Assembly: GCA_012295275.1 (NCBI GenBank)
Contig: CM022677.1
Span: 8,720,014 to 8,750,013, forward strand
Reading direction: 5' to 3'
Length of the DNA stretch: 30,000 bases
Source: Chrysomallon squamiferum
Taxonomy: Eukaryota; Mollusca; Gastropoda; Neomphalida; Peltospiridae
Below the pieces are notes generated by a model. That model saw only the letters and a program-made list of their open reading frames with translations. It was not told the DNA's origin and ran no database searches. This document shows positions 1-12,419 of the stretch, one piece after another. Every line of letters starts with the position of its first letter. Positions within the stretch are counted from its first letter, which is position 1. The position numbers and the translations under genes were made by a program.

Positions 1-213
1 TTCATAATGACTTTTCTCTGTCTTTCATTCTTTCTATTTCTCTTTATCTTACTCTCTCTTTTCTTTCTCTTTGTGTTTCTCTCTCTTCGTTCTTTCAGTT
101 TCTGATTACTGTTCTCTGTTTCAGTGTTATTTGTAATTTTGAAAGATAGCTCTATAGAGAGAAATGACAAGAAAGAAAGAGACAGAGGACGAAAACGATG
201 AACATAGACAGGT

Positions 214-329
<116 letters not shown>

Positions 330-2191
330 CCGGTGAAAACAAAATAATCAAAGCTGACACAATAATTGTCGTCTGCTCTTTCCCTGTAGTGTGCCACGTA
401 CTCTTCAACCTTGAATTGTGAAAACGGATACAAAAATGACAGCTGCTTGACTATAGTTTCTAATTCTGATCCCTCAATGGAGATAATTAGCATCTGATCC
501 AACGTCTACAAGCAATGACCTCAAATTAATAAGAAACTGGTAGGTAATGATGACAAACGAAAAACATCTTGAGATGAAAAGGTGAAAAGGTTGAATCGTG
601 GGCTGACGTATGAAGTGTTTTTGAACTAATTTATTATATGAGGATACATTTAAACATTAAACGATGTTCTGTGTGAAAGACGTGACTCAGTAGAGAAATT
701 TCTATTTTTGTTTTCCTTTATGTTGCGTTTGCCTTACTACACAATACTCGCTGCCTTTCACAAGATTACTTAATATTAATGATGATGTGCTAAAGGGTTT
801 TCCTTGACTGTCTTTACTATATCAATAATCGTTACTCCTTTGTCTTTACCGGGTTGAGCATTTTGCCACATAGAGACACCTACACTCGCACACACACAAA
901 CACTCACACTACACCTAAAACTACACATACAACGGGTTTGATCACATTAATTTGGTTAATATTGCGAAGCCTTCAGAGGACAGCTTCCCCACACACACAC
1001 ACACACTTCGTTTCTACAGATTGATAATGATATAAATCCAAACTGCATTAACGCATTAGCTATATATTACAGTGCACATCCGGCCATCATTAAATTAATG
1101 ACAACCATTACGGTGACGTCATAACTAGAAAAATGCATGTTCGATCTGCTGTTAAAACTATTTTATGTCTGCCACGGTAATAATCGTGCATTTTATTACA
1201 TTTTTTGTCTAAAGAGTAAAATGTTTTGGTTTATCTCTTTTCAAATCTGCAATTACAACTGTAAGTGAAAATGAAGATTTCAGACAAAGCTATTCTACAT
1301 AAATTGATTTAGCTAATGGCCGCTATTTTGAATTTGGCCTCAACTTTATTGGGAAGTCTTATTTATTTATTTATTGTTGTTTTTTATTATTTGTTGTTGC
1401 TGTTTGATTGTCGTTCTGTTGTCGTCGTTGTTACCATGACGATCATCAACATGATTTTTGTATTTCTTTTATTCTTGCTTTCTTTTTGTATTTATTTCTC
1501 TACTTTTTTCTATCAATATCATTGTTTTCTTCAAATCAAGCTCACCTTAATATCTCTTTACATCTCTGTTTCTCCTTCCTTCCTTCATTTTTCCTGCTAT
1601 CTTTTCTTTCTTTTTATTTCTCCACTTCTTAATTTTTCCGTTCCAGTATATTCTTTTTTCATTCTTTCTTTATTTCTCTACTTTGAATTACTTTCTAATA
1701 TTTTTTCCATTTCAGTCGATTCTATCCGTTTAATAACTTCACATAATTTCACAATCCTACAAACAAAAACTGTCTGTATGGATTTGCTGAAGGCAAAAAC
1801 ACTGACGTCAAGAGTTTCATCACTGAAAATTATTTCAAAACAAATCTGTGACCACAAATCATTTTTCAGTTAATTTGTCTCGCTACAGTCGTCCAGTTGT
1901 AAGTTGTGACATCTGGCCGATCTTTGATGTTGTCTTTTTTCTTTTTTTATCAGCGACAGATTTGTATAAAAATCGAATGTAATATATGTATGTATAGATT
2001 TATGTATGTATTTTTGTATGTGTGTATATGTGCGTTTGTGTTTGTATGTGTATTAGTGTTGTGTGTGTTAGTGTGTGTATGTAGGTGATAGAAATAACGT
2101 TTATATTATGATATATAATTTGTTGTAATGTTAATATATTTTAATGCTTATAACATCCTCGTATTGACAGACACAAAAATACACTTAAAAC

Positions 2192-2302
<111 letters not shown>

Positions 2303-2993
2303 ACATTTATATTTAAACAAAAACATGAAACACAAGTCATAAAAGTAAGAGAGACGGATCAACAAATTCCTTCACGGTATTATAAATATCGGTTGGACAA
2401 TACTTTACAACATTTGCTTGACAGTTATCATCTTCATTTCTGAAATGTCAACTCGCCTATATGAATTAACATTAATTGAACTTTCGTCTTTTTATTTTTT
2501 TTTTTTTCATTCGCTTGCGGACTGCTTCTGGTAATTAACTTCTGAAACAGCGTGACAGACTGGATACGTTACTGTTATGTTGTATCGATACAAAACACAT
2601 TGCTAGTGGGCGGGATACTGTTCACAGCTCAAGTCTGAAGAGTGGAAGGACACAAGATCAATACGCGTCAGGCCAGATTGCTCTCGTTTTCTCGTTCCAA
2701 CCAGAAGAATGGTGTAACAAAAGGCGTGATGTAATTCGTATAGGGGAAGGCATAAATAAAAAATCAGTTGATGCTAGTCGAAAATGCACAGACAGTTACT
2801 TTCGTCCATGGAAGGTTTTTTGTTTCTTTTATTTATTTTTTGTTTGTTTTGTTTCTGGTTGTTTGTTTGTTTGTTTTTATTATTATATATATTTTTTTTA
2901 AGTTCTGCAATACTAACAAGAATAGTAAACGTAATAATAGCAGACACTGGATTTATATCCATTTTACCACATCTCAGTGGCAACCATAGTTTC

Positions 2994-2998
<5 letters not shown>

Positions 2999-3057
<59 letters not shown>

Positions 3058-3110
3058 GTCTGAAAATACACATACACACACACACACACACTCCACACAC
3101 ACACACAAAT
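2999..3110. repeat. (CT)n followed by (CA)n microsatellite
   Basis: Pure CT repeats to about 3055, then a short ATGTCTGAAAATACA spacer, then interrupted CA repeats. It is a compound array with the CT strand facing plus, the opposite of most arrays in the window. Confidence 0.95.
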
Positions 3111-3129
3111 ACGAATAGTTAATAAATAA

Positions 3130-3480
3130 TATTAGCTGAAAGGCTGAATTAGTAATATTAATTCTAATGCAAAACTGTGATGTTAATAGATATAAAAATT
3201 ATATATTGTAATAGTCATCAAAGTAGTAACTGAAATAGTAATAGTAAATGTAGAAATAATAGTAGTAGTGGTAGCGTAATTGCTGTGTTAATAACAGTAA
3301 CAGTAATGATAGTAGCTACTTCAATAAAAGTAGTTGTAGTAAAATAATGATATATAAAAAAAATAAAAGTTGTAACAGAAATAGTAACTGTAGAAGTAGA
3401 AACAGTAGTAGTCGTAATAATAATAATAATAATAGTAATTGTACTAGCTGTGTCAGAAAATAATAATAATAATAATAATA
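3130..3480. repeat. AGTA/AATAGTAGTA degenerate trinucleotide-rich stretch
   Basis: Purine-rich simple sequence built on AGT, AAT and TAGTA words with no long pure run. No gene signal. Confidence 0.7.
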
Positions 3481-3575
3481 ATAATAATCATAATCATAAT
3501 CATGATCATAATCATAATCATAATCATAATCATAATCATAATCATAATCATAATCATAATCATGATCATAATCTA
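3480..3575. repeat. (TAA)n leading into (AATCAT)n hexamer array
   Basis: AAT repeats pass at about 3487 into a hexamer AATCAT array with two ATGATC variants near the two ends (about 3503 and 3561). The Asn-His and Asp-Tyr ORFs across it are repeat translations. Confidence 0.95.
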
Positions 3576-3659
3576 TTAACAAAAATAAAAAAAGAAATAA
3601 TAATAATAATAATAAAAAATTGCTCTATTAATTATTCAGTTTAGAGCTGGAGTTTGTAA

Positions 3660-4270
3660 ACTAAAATGACCAACGAAAATGGAGATTACAAGCTGCTTTA
3701 TCAATTATCGAGGGTCATTTCTGATAATTGTTATTATTTTGGAACGGAAATCCCATTAAAAAAATAAAATTAATGTTGTTTCATTTTGCGGACCTTTAAA
3801 CCATATTTATAAATCTTCATAACTAAATTGTTTGGAACTGTAAAAAACGTAATAAATAAAAAAAACTAATAATAAAAACAAAAATAAAAATCAGTCGGCT
3901 ATTAAGTCCATGAAGAATAGCTAAACATGTCATCGTTACTATAACGTTACTACCTATAGATATAAAACTATAGCGTGTTTTGTAATCTCAGCTTTTAAAT
4001 CATTGATACAACTGTTCATCTATGAATCAAGAAATTCCGGAGACATAAGATCTTCAATGTTTACTCATAGGACTGAATGGAAAGGATTCGACATTAATGT
4101 CATAATATGAATAAGAAGTTCTCCAAAATTGTTCGACGTACAGAATAGACATTTCAAAAAATGAATGAATCAAAGAAATTTCAAAGTACTGAAAAGAAAG
4201 GGTTAACGTCATAATATTCAATAGAAAGCTGTTCGACGTTAACGTATAGGAAGCTCTTCGTCATAGTAAC
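3660..4270. other. AT-rich spacer with a weak internal direct repeat
   Basis: No exon seen. Between about 4090 and 4245 two segments share a TTAAYGTCATAATAT word, then ATAAGAAGTT or ATAGAAAGCTG, then GTTCGACGT, offset by about 110 bases. This suggests an old tandem duplication. Confidence 0.5.
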
Positions 4271-4435
4271 TATTGATTGTTTTTAAAAAGTGCAGTCTGA
4301 GCTCATTACCAAAGGTTGATGACAGATATAAAATAGAGAAGACAGAAATAAGTATAAAGTGTATAATTGTATACTCGTAATGTGGGTTTACTCATTAACC
4401 GCCTACATTTCTTTGATCCTTTTTGATATTAGTTT
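4271..4435 (+). repeat. interspersed repeat, copy 1
   Basis: This block matches the reverse complement of 11290-11498 from TTGATTGTTTTTAAAAAGTG through CAGTCTGAGCTCATTA, AAAGGTTGATGACAGATATA and AGACAGAAATAAGTATAA to TTTACTCATTAACCGCCTAC and ATTTCTTTGAT. It is shorter than copy 2 by two gaps of about 20-25 and 10 bases. An apparent shared peptide, V-Y-S-L-T-A-Y-I-S-L-I, in both copies comes only from this homology. No terminal inverted repeat, tRNA-like box or poly(A) tail was identified, so its class is unknown. Confidence 0.85.
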
Positions 4436-4454
4436 AGGATGTCAATTTGTGTTT

Positions 4455-4532
4455 TGTGTGTGTGTTTGTGTATGTGTGTGTGTGTGTGTGTTTGTGTATG
4501 TGTGTGTGAGTGTGTGTGTGAGAGTGTGTGTA

Positions 4533-4567
<35 letters not shown>
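4455..4567. repeat. interrupted (GT)n then (TA)n microsatellite
   Basis: GT repeats with scattered TTTG, TATG and GAG variants, ending in about ten TA units. It follows directly on copy 1 of the interspersed repeat. TAGTAGT trinucleotides continue to about 4745. Confidence 0.93.
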
Positions 4568-5439
4568 GCAGTAGTAGTTATATATTATTAGTAGTTGTAA
4601 CAGAAGAAGGTTTTGTTGTTATTATTGATGTATTACAAATAGTACTGGTTGCTCTGTTATTAGTAGAAGGAATTGTTGATTTGTTTTGTTACAAGTACTA
4701 CTAATAGTAGTAGTTGTTGTAGTAGTAGTAGTAACAGAAGCAGCAGTAAGAGTGACGCGCTATTGTTAGCAGACGACACTGTATTAACCACACAAATATA
4801 CCACCTATTATCTCTTTCTGAGGGCACATCTTTTCAACAGTTCTTGTCTGCGGGGTAGGATGTGAAGATCCTGCGTTTATAGATTAATTCTCTCGCACGA
4901 ATCGATGTCTAGTTTGTAAAAGCACTGGATTACGTCCCCTGATCCTCAAAGCAAATAACCGAAACTTCCAAGAATACAGTCTAGACAATCACTAGTCGTT
5001 GCTAGATGATATTTGAATGTGTATTTGAATGTATGTTGTGTATGTGTATGTATGTGTTGAGGCGCACACATTCTACTGGATACTGGCCATTTGAAATCTA
5101 TTTTCTTACAGTGGCCCCCCAAAACAAAATTTATTTCTTCCATGTAAATATAATCAATCTTCCGTTCCCAGCTACGTGTAGATATACTTAGTAAAATAGA
5201 TGAAAGGTTACGTCATTTGGACGTCTGTAGACGGAAGTGACGTTGGCTTCTCTATTGATTTTTCCTCGCTGACTGAACAGTTTATTTTTCGTGAATATAT
5301 GATATATATATATATTCTAACAATATTTTCTGTTTTTCCCTCTATTACCACTTTGTGTTACTAACTTTACTGTTGCTACTTTTACTATTATGATTATTAA
5401 AACAGTCAAATGAGATTCAACCGCATCAGTTTATTACTT

Positions 5440-5655
5440 TATTTATTACTTTATTACTTCATTTATTTATTGATTTATTTATTACTTTATTTATTTATTT
5501 ATTTATTTGTTTATTTATTTATTGATTTATTTGTTTGTGTATTTATTTATTTATTTAGTGTTTTTTTTTATTATTTATTTATTTATTTTATATATTTAAA
5601 TGTTTGTTTGTTTATTATTTATTTATTTAATTTATTTATTTAATATTTACTTATT
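5440..5655. repeat. degenerate (TTTA)n array
   Basis: Roughly 200 bases of TTTATT/TTTG tetramer variants. The Tyr/Leu-rich ORF across it is spurious. Confidence 0.93.
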
Positions 5656-5739
5656 TTAAGTCACAGTATTATAGAACCACGATAAAAGAAACTGAAATGG
5701 CTAACTGTATTTATTTCATTTAATGGCCGCCTGATCACG

Positions 5740-6180
5740 CGATCTTTGAACTATTCGCTAAATGTCAAATCCGTATTCGTTAAAAACCGCGATCCCAACT
5801 CTAACACGCCGAGAAATTATTTATCGCCTGTTTGGTTTCGCGTCAAAAGAGACAAATGAATTTCATTTCATATCCTCGGTCTTCCAGGCTGACCAGTGCC
5901 ACAACCAGCCAATAAAGCACGATAAGTATCAATCGAAACGTGTTTCATTACTTCCTATCACGTCAGTGTTGATGTTTTTGATTGGTTGTTCTTTTGGGCG
6001 TGGAAATCCCGGCATCTGGTCGTTCGGTGTCACTATCAGGAGTAACTAGACGTGGAGAAATAATTAGTGTATCACAACTTAGGTTATTCGGTGCTTTATT
6101 CATAGGCTTTAAGAGCGGGAGAAGCTGGGATCGCTACTCGCTGCTGGAGTCTATGCTACCTAACATTAAATAACACATGT
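5740..6180. promoter_or_regulatory. CpG-richer block with CCAAT motifs, possible promoter
   Basis: More balanced base composition than the surroundings and many CG dinucleotides. It has CCAAT (5909) and ATTGG (5979) and a GGGCGTGG box near 5996. Small ORFs on the plus strand here are not recognisable. It may be the first exon or promoter of a gene whose other exons lie outside, or an old element. No further evidence. Confidence 0.25.
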
Positions 6181-7220
6181 AAAGTCTCCAAAGCTGAATT
6201 CCACCACCCAACCGTCAAGTAATTAATAACTGTATAATATTTATATTTATTTTGAAATTAATAAACTATAATTTAATGCAGAAATAAATGTAACATAGCT
6301 TAGAATATTGCATAGAAAACCATTGTACAACGTAGCAGAGTACAGTTATAGCATGGTACAGCAGAACTTAAATAGTTATAGCTATAGTATAGCGTATTAT
6401 TAGCTTAGCATTGCATATTGTGGTAAAGCCTAGCATAACACAATTTAGGCTAGCTTAATACGCTAGTTAAACGGTGCAATAAGTTATGGTAATAGTATGA
6501 TATAGTACGATATGGCATAAATATAGCAGGTTTTATAATGGTATTTTATGGCATGGTATGCATGACATAGTTTGGTTTGTATGGTATATCAAGACCTCCT
6601 GTAGAATAGGAAACTACGGTTTGGTATAAAACAGCAAAACATAGTACAGCATAGCACATCATAACGCAGTAAATACAAAAGTAGAACATGTTAACTCTAC
6701 TAATTTATGACTCTCGCCTATAGTAACCTGATTCTGAGTAAAACGTAAAAAAAGGAAGTTCCGGTGACAGATCTGGGACGGAAATCGAAAGTTCATGTAA
6801 TTTCAATCTCAGCAGTGAGAATAAATCAATAAAGCGAAACCGAAAACAGACTCTGAGTTTTTGCTTTGGATTCCAGAAACATATTCACTGAATAACACCT
6901 GATGGACGATTGATACTTAAATTAGACTAGTGTCGATATATTATGATGATGATGATGATCAATACATCATGGTGTAGTTTAGTGTAGTGTAGTATCGTGT
7001 AGTATAGTTGTATAGTATAGTATAGTATAGTAGTATAGTAGTATAGTAGGTATAGTATGGTAGGTAGAGTATAGTGTGGCATGGTAAGGTATGGTAAGTA
7101 GGCAAATATTAGTACAGTGTGGTATAGTATAGTGTAGTACAGTATAGTATAGTACAGTACAGTACAGTATGGTAGGTAGGGTATTAGTAGTTTGGTATGG
7201 TATGGCATGACATAGCATGG

Positions 7221-7240
7221 TATCAAACCATGGTTTGATA
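7221..7240. repeat. perfect 20-bp palindrome
   Basis: TATCAAACCATGGTTTGATA is fully self-complementary and sits in the middle of the pentamer array. It could extrude as a small hairpin or mark an inversion point in the array. Confidence 0.9.
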
Positions 7241-7289
7241 TGGTAAGGTAGTATATAGTGTAGTGTAGTATAGTATAGTATAGTATAGT

Positions 7290-7452
7290 ACAGTACAGCA
7301 TAACATAGTATAGTGTAGGGTAGTACAGTATAGTATCGCCATACAATACAGTAGAGTACAGTATAGTATAGTACAGTACAGCATAGCATAGTGGAGTGTA
7401 GGGTAGTACAGTATAGTATTGCCATACAATACAGTAGAGTACAGTATAGTAT
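7290..7452. repeat. 83-bp higher-order repeat inside the pentamer array
   Basis: The unit containing GTGTAGGGTAGTACAGTATA, GCCATACAATACAGTAGAGT and ACAGTATAGTAT occurs from 7313 and again from 7396 with very few changes (TATCGCC to TATTGCC). The preceding CAGTACAGCATA words repeat with the same 83-bp offset. Near identity implies recent amplification. Confidence 0.9.
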
Positions 7453-7494
7453 TTATAAGATATGTATAGCAGTAATGCTTGTTGTATTAATACA

Positions 7495-8270
7495 GAAGTA
7501 GTAGTAGTAGTTTCTAGTAGAATGGTAGTAGTAGAAATGTCGAAGTATGTACTAATAGTACTAATAGCAACTGCAGCCTGAATATCAGGAGTAACAACAA
7601 AAGACTTATGATACTTTTATTTGTCAATAAATGAAAGTCTGTTGTCTTAGTTGTGATGATGTATCAGTAATAGCAGCAGCAGCAGCACAACAGGAAATAC
7701 TACGGCAACAACAGCTGTCCGAGTTTCTTATTAAAATTATTTTTTTCTAGAATCAACAGAGTTTATTTAATAGTTCTACCAAAGGTAAATTACAAAGGTA
7801 ATTCAGTACAGAACGTGTAAAATAAAACTCAATGATAAATAAAAATGAAAATAAATCGGTTAACAGTTCATTCGTTTTGACGTCATCCGTTCAGAAAGGA
7901 ATTAGTTAGAACCAGTGACTTGGCTGGAGAACACGCCACTCTAATTTACATCTAATTTGTCATTGGATTATATGGATTTCTGTAGCTGGGACAAAAGTGT
8001 ATGAAGTAATGAGTATTTATCTGGTTTTAAAAGTAAATTAGTGAGTAATAAATAAAGTAGAAACTGTGTTTGGCGATGGTTTATGTACGCAAGTGAAAAT
8101 GTAATAAAAATGTTTTCATTCGGTATCTAATTATTTATTATAGGTTGAAATAAGAAAAAATCAAGAAAATTTGGTTCTCTGAATATGTCTTTACTTTCTC
8201 TCTGTATCTGTATGGCTTTTTGCCTTTTAACTCTCTCTGTCTATTTGTATATGTTTTATATATATCTGGA
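7495..8270. other. gene-free stretch
   Basis: Short AGT and CAG trinucleotide runs (7497-7510, 7672-7687), otherwise unique AT-rich sequence. No exon, RNA gene or promoter could be supported. Confidence 0.5.
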
Positions 8271-8273
8271 TAT

Positions 8274-8316
8274 ATATATATATATAAACAAACATTCATA
8301 CAGATACCTATACACG

Positions 8317-8402
<86 letters not shown>
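8274..8402. repeat. (TA)n-(TA)n-(GA)n compound microsatellite
   Basis: Two short TA blocks (about 8272-8287 and 8316-8338), the second running directly into about 31 GA units (8339-8402). Such TA/GA boundaries commonly arise by slippage from a point change in one array. Confidence 0.95.
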
Positions 8403-8405
<3 letters not shown>

Positions 8406-8925
8406 TTGATAAGATGAATTAAAGCGCTTTATTCAGCCAATTTTCCCTTTACTTTAACACAGATATTACAAACATTAGAAACAGATCAATCAGGTCTATT
8501 CAAGAAAACTGTCAAATTAAGAAAAATTAACTCGAGTATTTGTCAACTAATGAGAAGTGTAATGAACTGGCGCGAACTTCCACATCCGGAAAACTTCGTA
8601 CGTTTTCTTCAGCATTCGGAAACGCTTTCGGGAAGCAATCGTTTTAATACTCGTTCTTTTCCGTTACTGGAGCGAGTTTGTTCCGGTTTGTTAATTGATA
8701 CTGTCTTTATTCATTGTATCTCTAGAGGAGTTACTTGTTTATTCATTTTGTATTGAGTTTTCTTTATCGCTACTGCTAATAAGTATTGTTCTTTCAGAAA
8801 GAATAACAGCAGCAAAAGCAGAATCAGTTATATGACTGTCTGCCTGTCTGTCGGTCTCTTATTCATTTATTTTTAATACAGTGATCTAGTTGTAGTAGCA
8901 GTTGTAGTCAAAGTACTAACTGTAG
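8403..8925. other. gene-free stretch with a CpG-richer segment
   Basis: Positions 8560-8690 are richer in CG (GGCGCGAACTTCC, CATCCGGAAAAC, CATTCGGAAACG) and hold two related CATYCGGAAA words 41 bases apart, which resemble ETS-type sites. No ORF is recognisable. Confidence 0.3.
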
Positions 8926-8929
8926 TATA

Positions 8930-9140
8930 TTGATGGTGACAGCAGAGTAGTAGTAGTAGTAGTAGCAGTAATACCAGTTGTAGTAGTAATAATAATAGGA
9001 TTAGTAGTAGTAGTAGTAGTAGCACGTGTAGTAGTAGTAGTAGCAGTTGCAATAGTAGTAGTAGTAGTAGTAATAGCAGAAGTAGTAAAAGTAGTAGTAG
9101 CAGTTGCAATAGTACTGGTACTAGTAGCAGTGGTAATGAT
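8930..9140. repeat. (TAG)n trinucleotide array with variants
   Basis: TAG repeats with CAG, TAA and ACG interruptions and a repeated AGTAGCAGTTGCAATAGTA word (about 9038 and 9096). A GA/CT run of 20 follows at 9182. The Leu/Thr-rich ORFs are spurious. Confidence 0.93.
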
Positions 9141-9159
9141 GGTGGCTCTGGTGACAGCA

Positions 9160-10250
9160 GCAACGAAATTAATTATTAAAGGACTCTCTCTCTCTCTCTC
9201 TGCCCCCCTCCCTCTGTTCTCATTACTTTCTTTTATCATTCATTATTACCTAATCGATTTACGCCTAACAGTATTTTGGTACTATTTGAATTTATAAAAG
9301 ACTTGTAATACTGAAGGAAAAAAAAAAAAAAAATGTCTTTCAGACGTCAAGTAAGAGTTTTAAGATTGCGGCCTGTGAGTTCGTTACGATGACAACACTG
9401 GGCCAGTGATCTACATCTGCTCTGAAATGAACGTGAACTGGCGTGGTTCCAAGAAAGAAGAATTAAGAACTTTTTCTAGAAAAATCGATAGTTTGGATTA
9501 TCTTATCGATCGGCTTCTTGCAAAAACAAAGATCACAGGTTTATTTGAAAACGTGACACAACGTTAGTTTTTGTCACTGCTATGTGTGTGTTTGTCTGTT
9601 ACGTATTTGTGTGCACATGCGTTTTTGTTTGTGTGTTTATGTGAAAGCCTTTGCATTTGGTACGTTATATTTGTACGTGTTTTGGTTCGGAATATTTATG
9701 TGTAAGATTTTGTACATATGTGAGTGTGTTTTTGTGTATGTGTGTGTATGTTTGTGTGTGAGACAAAGAAAGACAGAAAGAGAGACAGACATAATGCTGT
9801 TGGGACCAATCTACAGATTATTTTTTAAAATTACAAGCTTCATCATTTAGATTATTAAAAAGACAGCTACACACAACCCACATACATACACAAACACACA
9901 TATACATTCACTACAAAAGATGTTTAAAAAACACATTTTAAATTGGGTTTAACATTAATATTATTTTACATTAACACTATTTTAAAATCGTACGGACTAC
10001 ATTAAAACGGTGTTTGCTGATTTCCAAACGGTACTGGCCAATTTCAAAATCAATACTTTCCCTGACGACCGCAGATTAATCAGCATTCTTATATTTCCTG
10101 TTGTAATTCATTTACGATTTGTCAAATTCAATAGAGAATTTGTCTACAGCGTGTATACAGAAACAAGCCATTATGTAGAAGTAGACTGTTGATGGAAAAA
10201 GTCTGGAAGGACAATAAATTAAGTCGAGAAAGAAATGTTACTAGCCACAT
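9160..10250. other. gene-free stretch, GT-rich in the middle
   Basis: Positions 9580-9760 carry degenerate GT repeats and 9880-9905 CA repeats. The 60- to 90-residue ORFs here are not recognisable and track simple sequence. Nothing else supported. Confidence 0.5.
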
Positions 10251-10261
10251 TCTTTACAGGA

Positions 10262-10960
10262 ATAGAAAGAAGAAGAAGTAGTGGAATAAGGCGAAGAAAA
10301 AGAGGAGATACTAATGATAGAAAATATAAACTTAAAAAAATAATAATAATAATAAAAAATTTAGAAGAAGAAGAAAATGAAGAAGAAAAATGAAAATAAA
10401 TGATAGAAAAGAAATAATTTTATGTGATGATGATGGTAAAGAAAATAAAGAAAAATCAGACGAAAACAGAAACGACGAAGAAGAAAAAGAAAAAATCTTG
10501 AAAACGGAAAAGGTGACAAGAAAGAAGGAAGAAGAAGAAGAAGAGATGATTATGAAGATGATTACTAAGAAGATAAAGGAAAAAAGAACGAGAAAAGATG
10601 ATGATGAAGAAAATGAAGAAAAAGCCGGTAAGAATATGATGATGACTTATTAAAAAAAATAATAATAATAAAGAACGCTCATAATGAATAAAACAAAGAA
10701 GGAAAACGAAGATAACGAAGAAGATGTGAAGAAATTGAAAAATAAAACCAAATAGAAGAGAACAAAGGAGATGATGACGTCGAACAAAATTTAAAAAAAT
10801 AAATAAATAAAAGGAAGAAGAAAAAGAAGGGAACAAAGAAGAAAAAATGATGATGAAGAAAATGAAGACGAAGGAAGAATTAGAAAAAGATTCGAACGAA
10901 AGAGAATGAAGAAGAAGCAGATGCTGCTGATGATGATGATTATGACCAAGATGATGAGGA
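10262..10960 (+). repeat. 700-bp strand-asymmetric purine-rich block (GAA/GAT/AAA)
   Basis: Almost continuous A/G on the plus strand with T mostly in GATGAT runs, and very few C. It yields an Lys/Glu-rich ORF on one strand and a Phe/Leu/Ser-rich ORF on the other, both compositional. Stop codons interrupt every long Glu/Lys frame, which argues against an acidic-protein exon. Confidence 0.75.
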
Positions 10961-11179
10961 AAATTAATCACTTTCTTATTTACTGTCAGTATCTGCGTCT
11001 GTTAAAAAGCCATTACGTACAAGTCAATGAGTGTGGGTTTGACATGAAGCCTCTCAAGTTGTTAAGTCTTAAATCTGAAACCACGCGAAACCTAACGTTC
11101 TTGTTACAATACAACCACTACCACCGTTATTCATTTACGTCTGCTATATTTCCACTATCCTATATCGTCACTATCCTTC

Positions 11180-11280
11180 ATAATTTCTCTCTCTCTTATC
11201 TTTCTCTTTCTATCTCAAAAACCTCTCTCTTCTTGCTCTCTCACTCTCTCTCTTTCTATCATATATATATATATTGATAT
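11180..11280. repeat. CTCT/TTTCTC pyrimidine tract ending in (AT)n
   Basis: Imperfect CT-rich sequence followed by ATATATATATAT just before copy 2 of the interspersed repeat. Confidence 0.8.
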
Positions 11281-11289
11281 GATTTGGTA

Positions 11290-11498
11290 GCTTAAACTGA
11301 TTTTGAATAGGCTATCAAAGAAATGTAGGCGGTTAATGAGTAAACCCGCATTACGACTACACAATTACTGATATCTGCCTTCACAATTATACACGTTATA
11401 CTTATTTCTGTCTTCCATATTTTATATCTGTCATCAACCTTTGTTAATGAGCTCAGACTGAACATTACTATTACACTTTTAAAAGCAGTCAATATTTA
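11290..11498 (-). repeat. interspersed repeat, copy 2 (inverted relative to copy 1)
   Basis: The minus-strand reading aligns with 4271-4435 at high identity. It includes extra internal sequence (GAAGGCAGATATCAGTAATT) between the TATAATTGT and GTAATG parts. Two copies 7 kb apart in opposite orientation, with indels confined to the middle, indicate a dispersed element rather than local tandem duplication. Confidence 0.85.
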
Positions 11499-11533
11499 TA
11501 TATTAATAATTTACTTTGTTCTGAAAATAAACA

Positions 11534-12280
<747 letters not shown>

Positions 12281-12283
12281 GGG

Positions 12284-12417
<134 letters not shown>

Positions 12418-12419
12418 TC

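Larger units (their letters stand above)
6290..7460. repeat. pentamer-type satellite (TAGTA/TAGCA/CAGTA variants)
   Basis: From about 6290 the sequence is increasingly built on TATAGC, TAGCA and GGTACAG words. From 6965 to 7452 it is almost wholly 5-mers of the form TAGTR/CAGTA. All Tyr/Leu/Ser/Thr-rich minus-strand ORFs here are repeat translations. Confidence 0.9.

Noticed and set aside
1316-1873. 185-residue hydrophobic ORF
   Set aside because: The sequence is T-rich (TTTCTT/TTTATT) and the Phe/Leu/Ser content follows from that. No conserved motif, splice pattern or membrane-protein signature was seen.
3450-3644. Asn-His repeat ORF that could suggest a metal-binding protein
   Set aside because: Pure translation of AAT and AATCAT repeats with no flanking coding sequence.
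6927-7429. 139- and 148-residue Tyr/Leu/Thr ORFs on the minus strand
   Set aside because: They read the pentamer satellite in overlapping frames. Both frames look alike because the unit length is not a multiple of three.
10390-10971. Lys/Glu-rich acidic ORF and its Phe/Ser-rich counterpart
   Set aside because: Compositional. Frames are broken by stops at short intervals and no splice sites frame them.
11292-11492. Shared peptide V-Y-S-L-T-A-Y-I-S-L-I in ORFs at 4359 and 11292
   Set aside because: It reflects the inverted DNA repeat. The frames diverge outside the repeat and neither is a gene.
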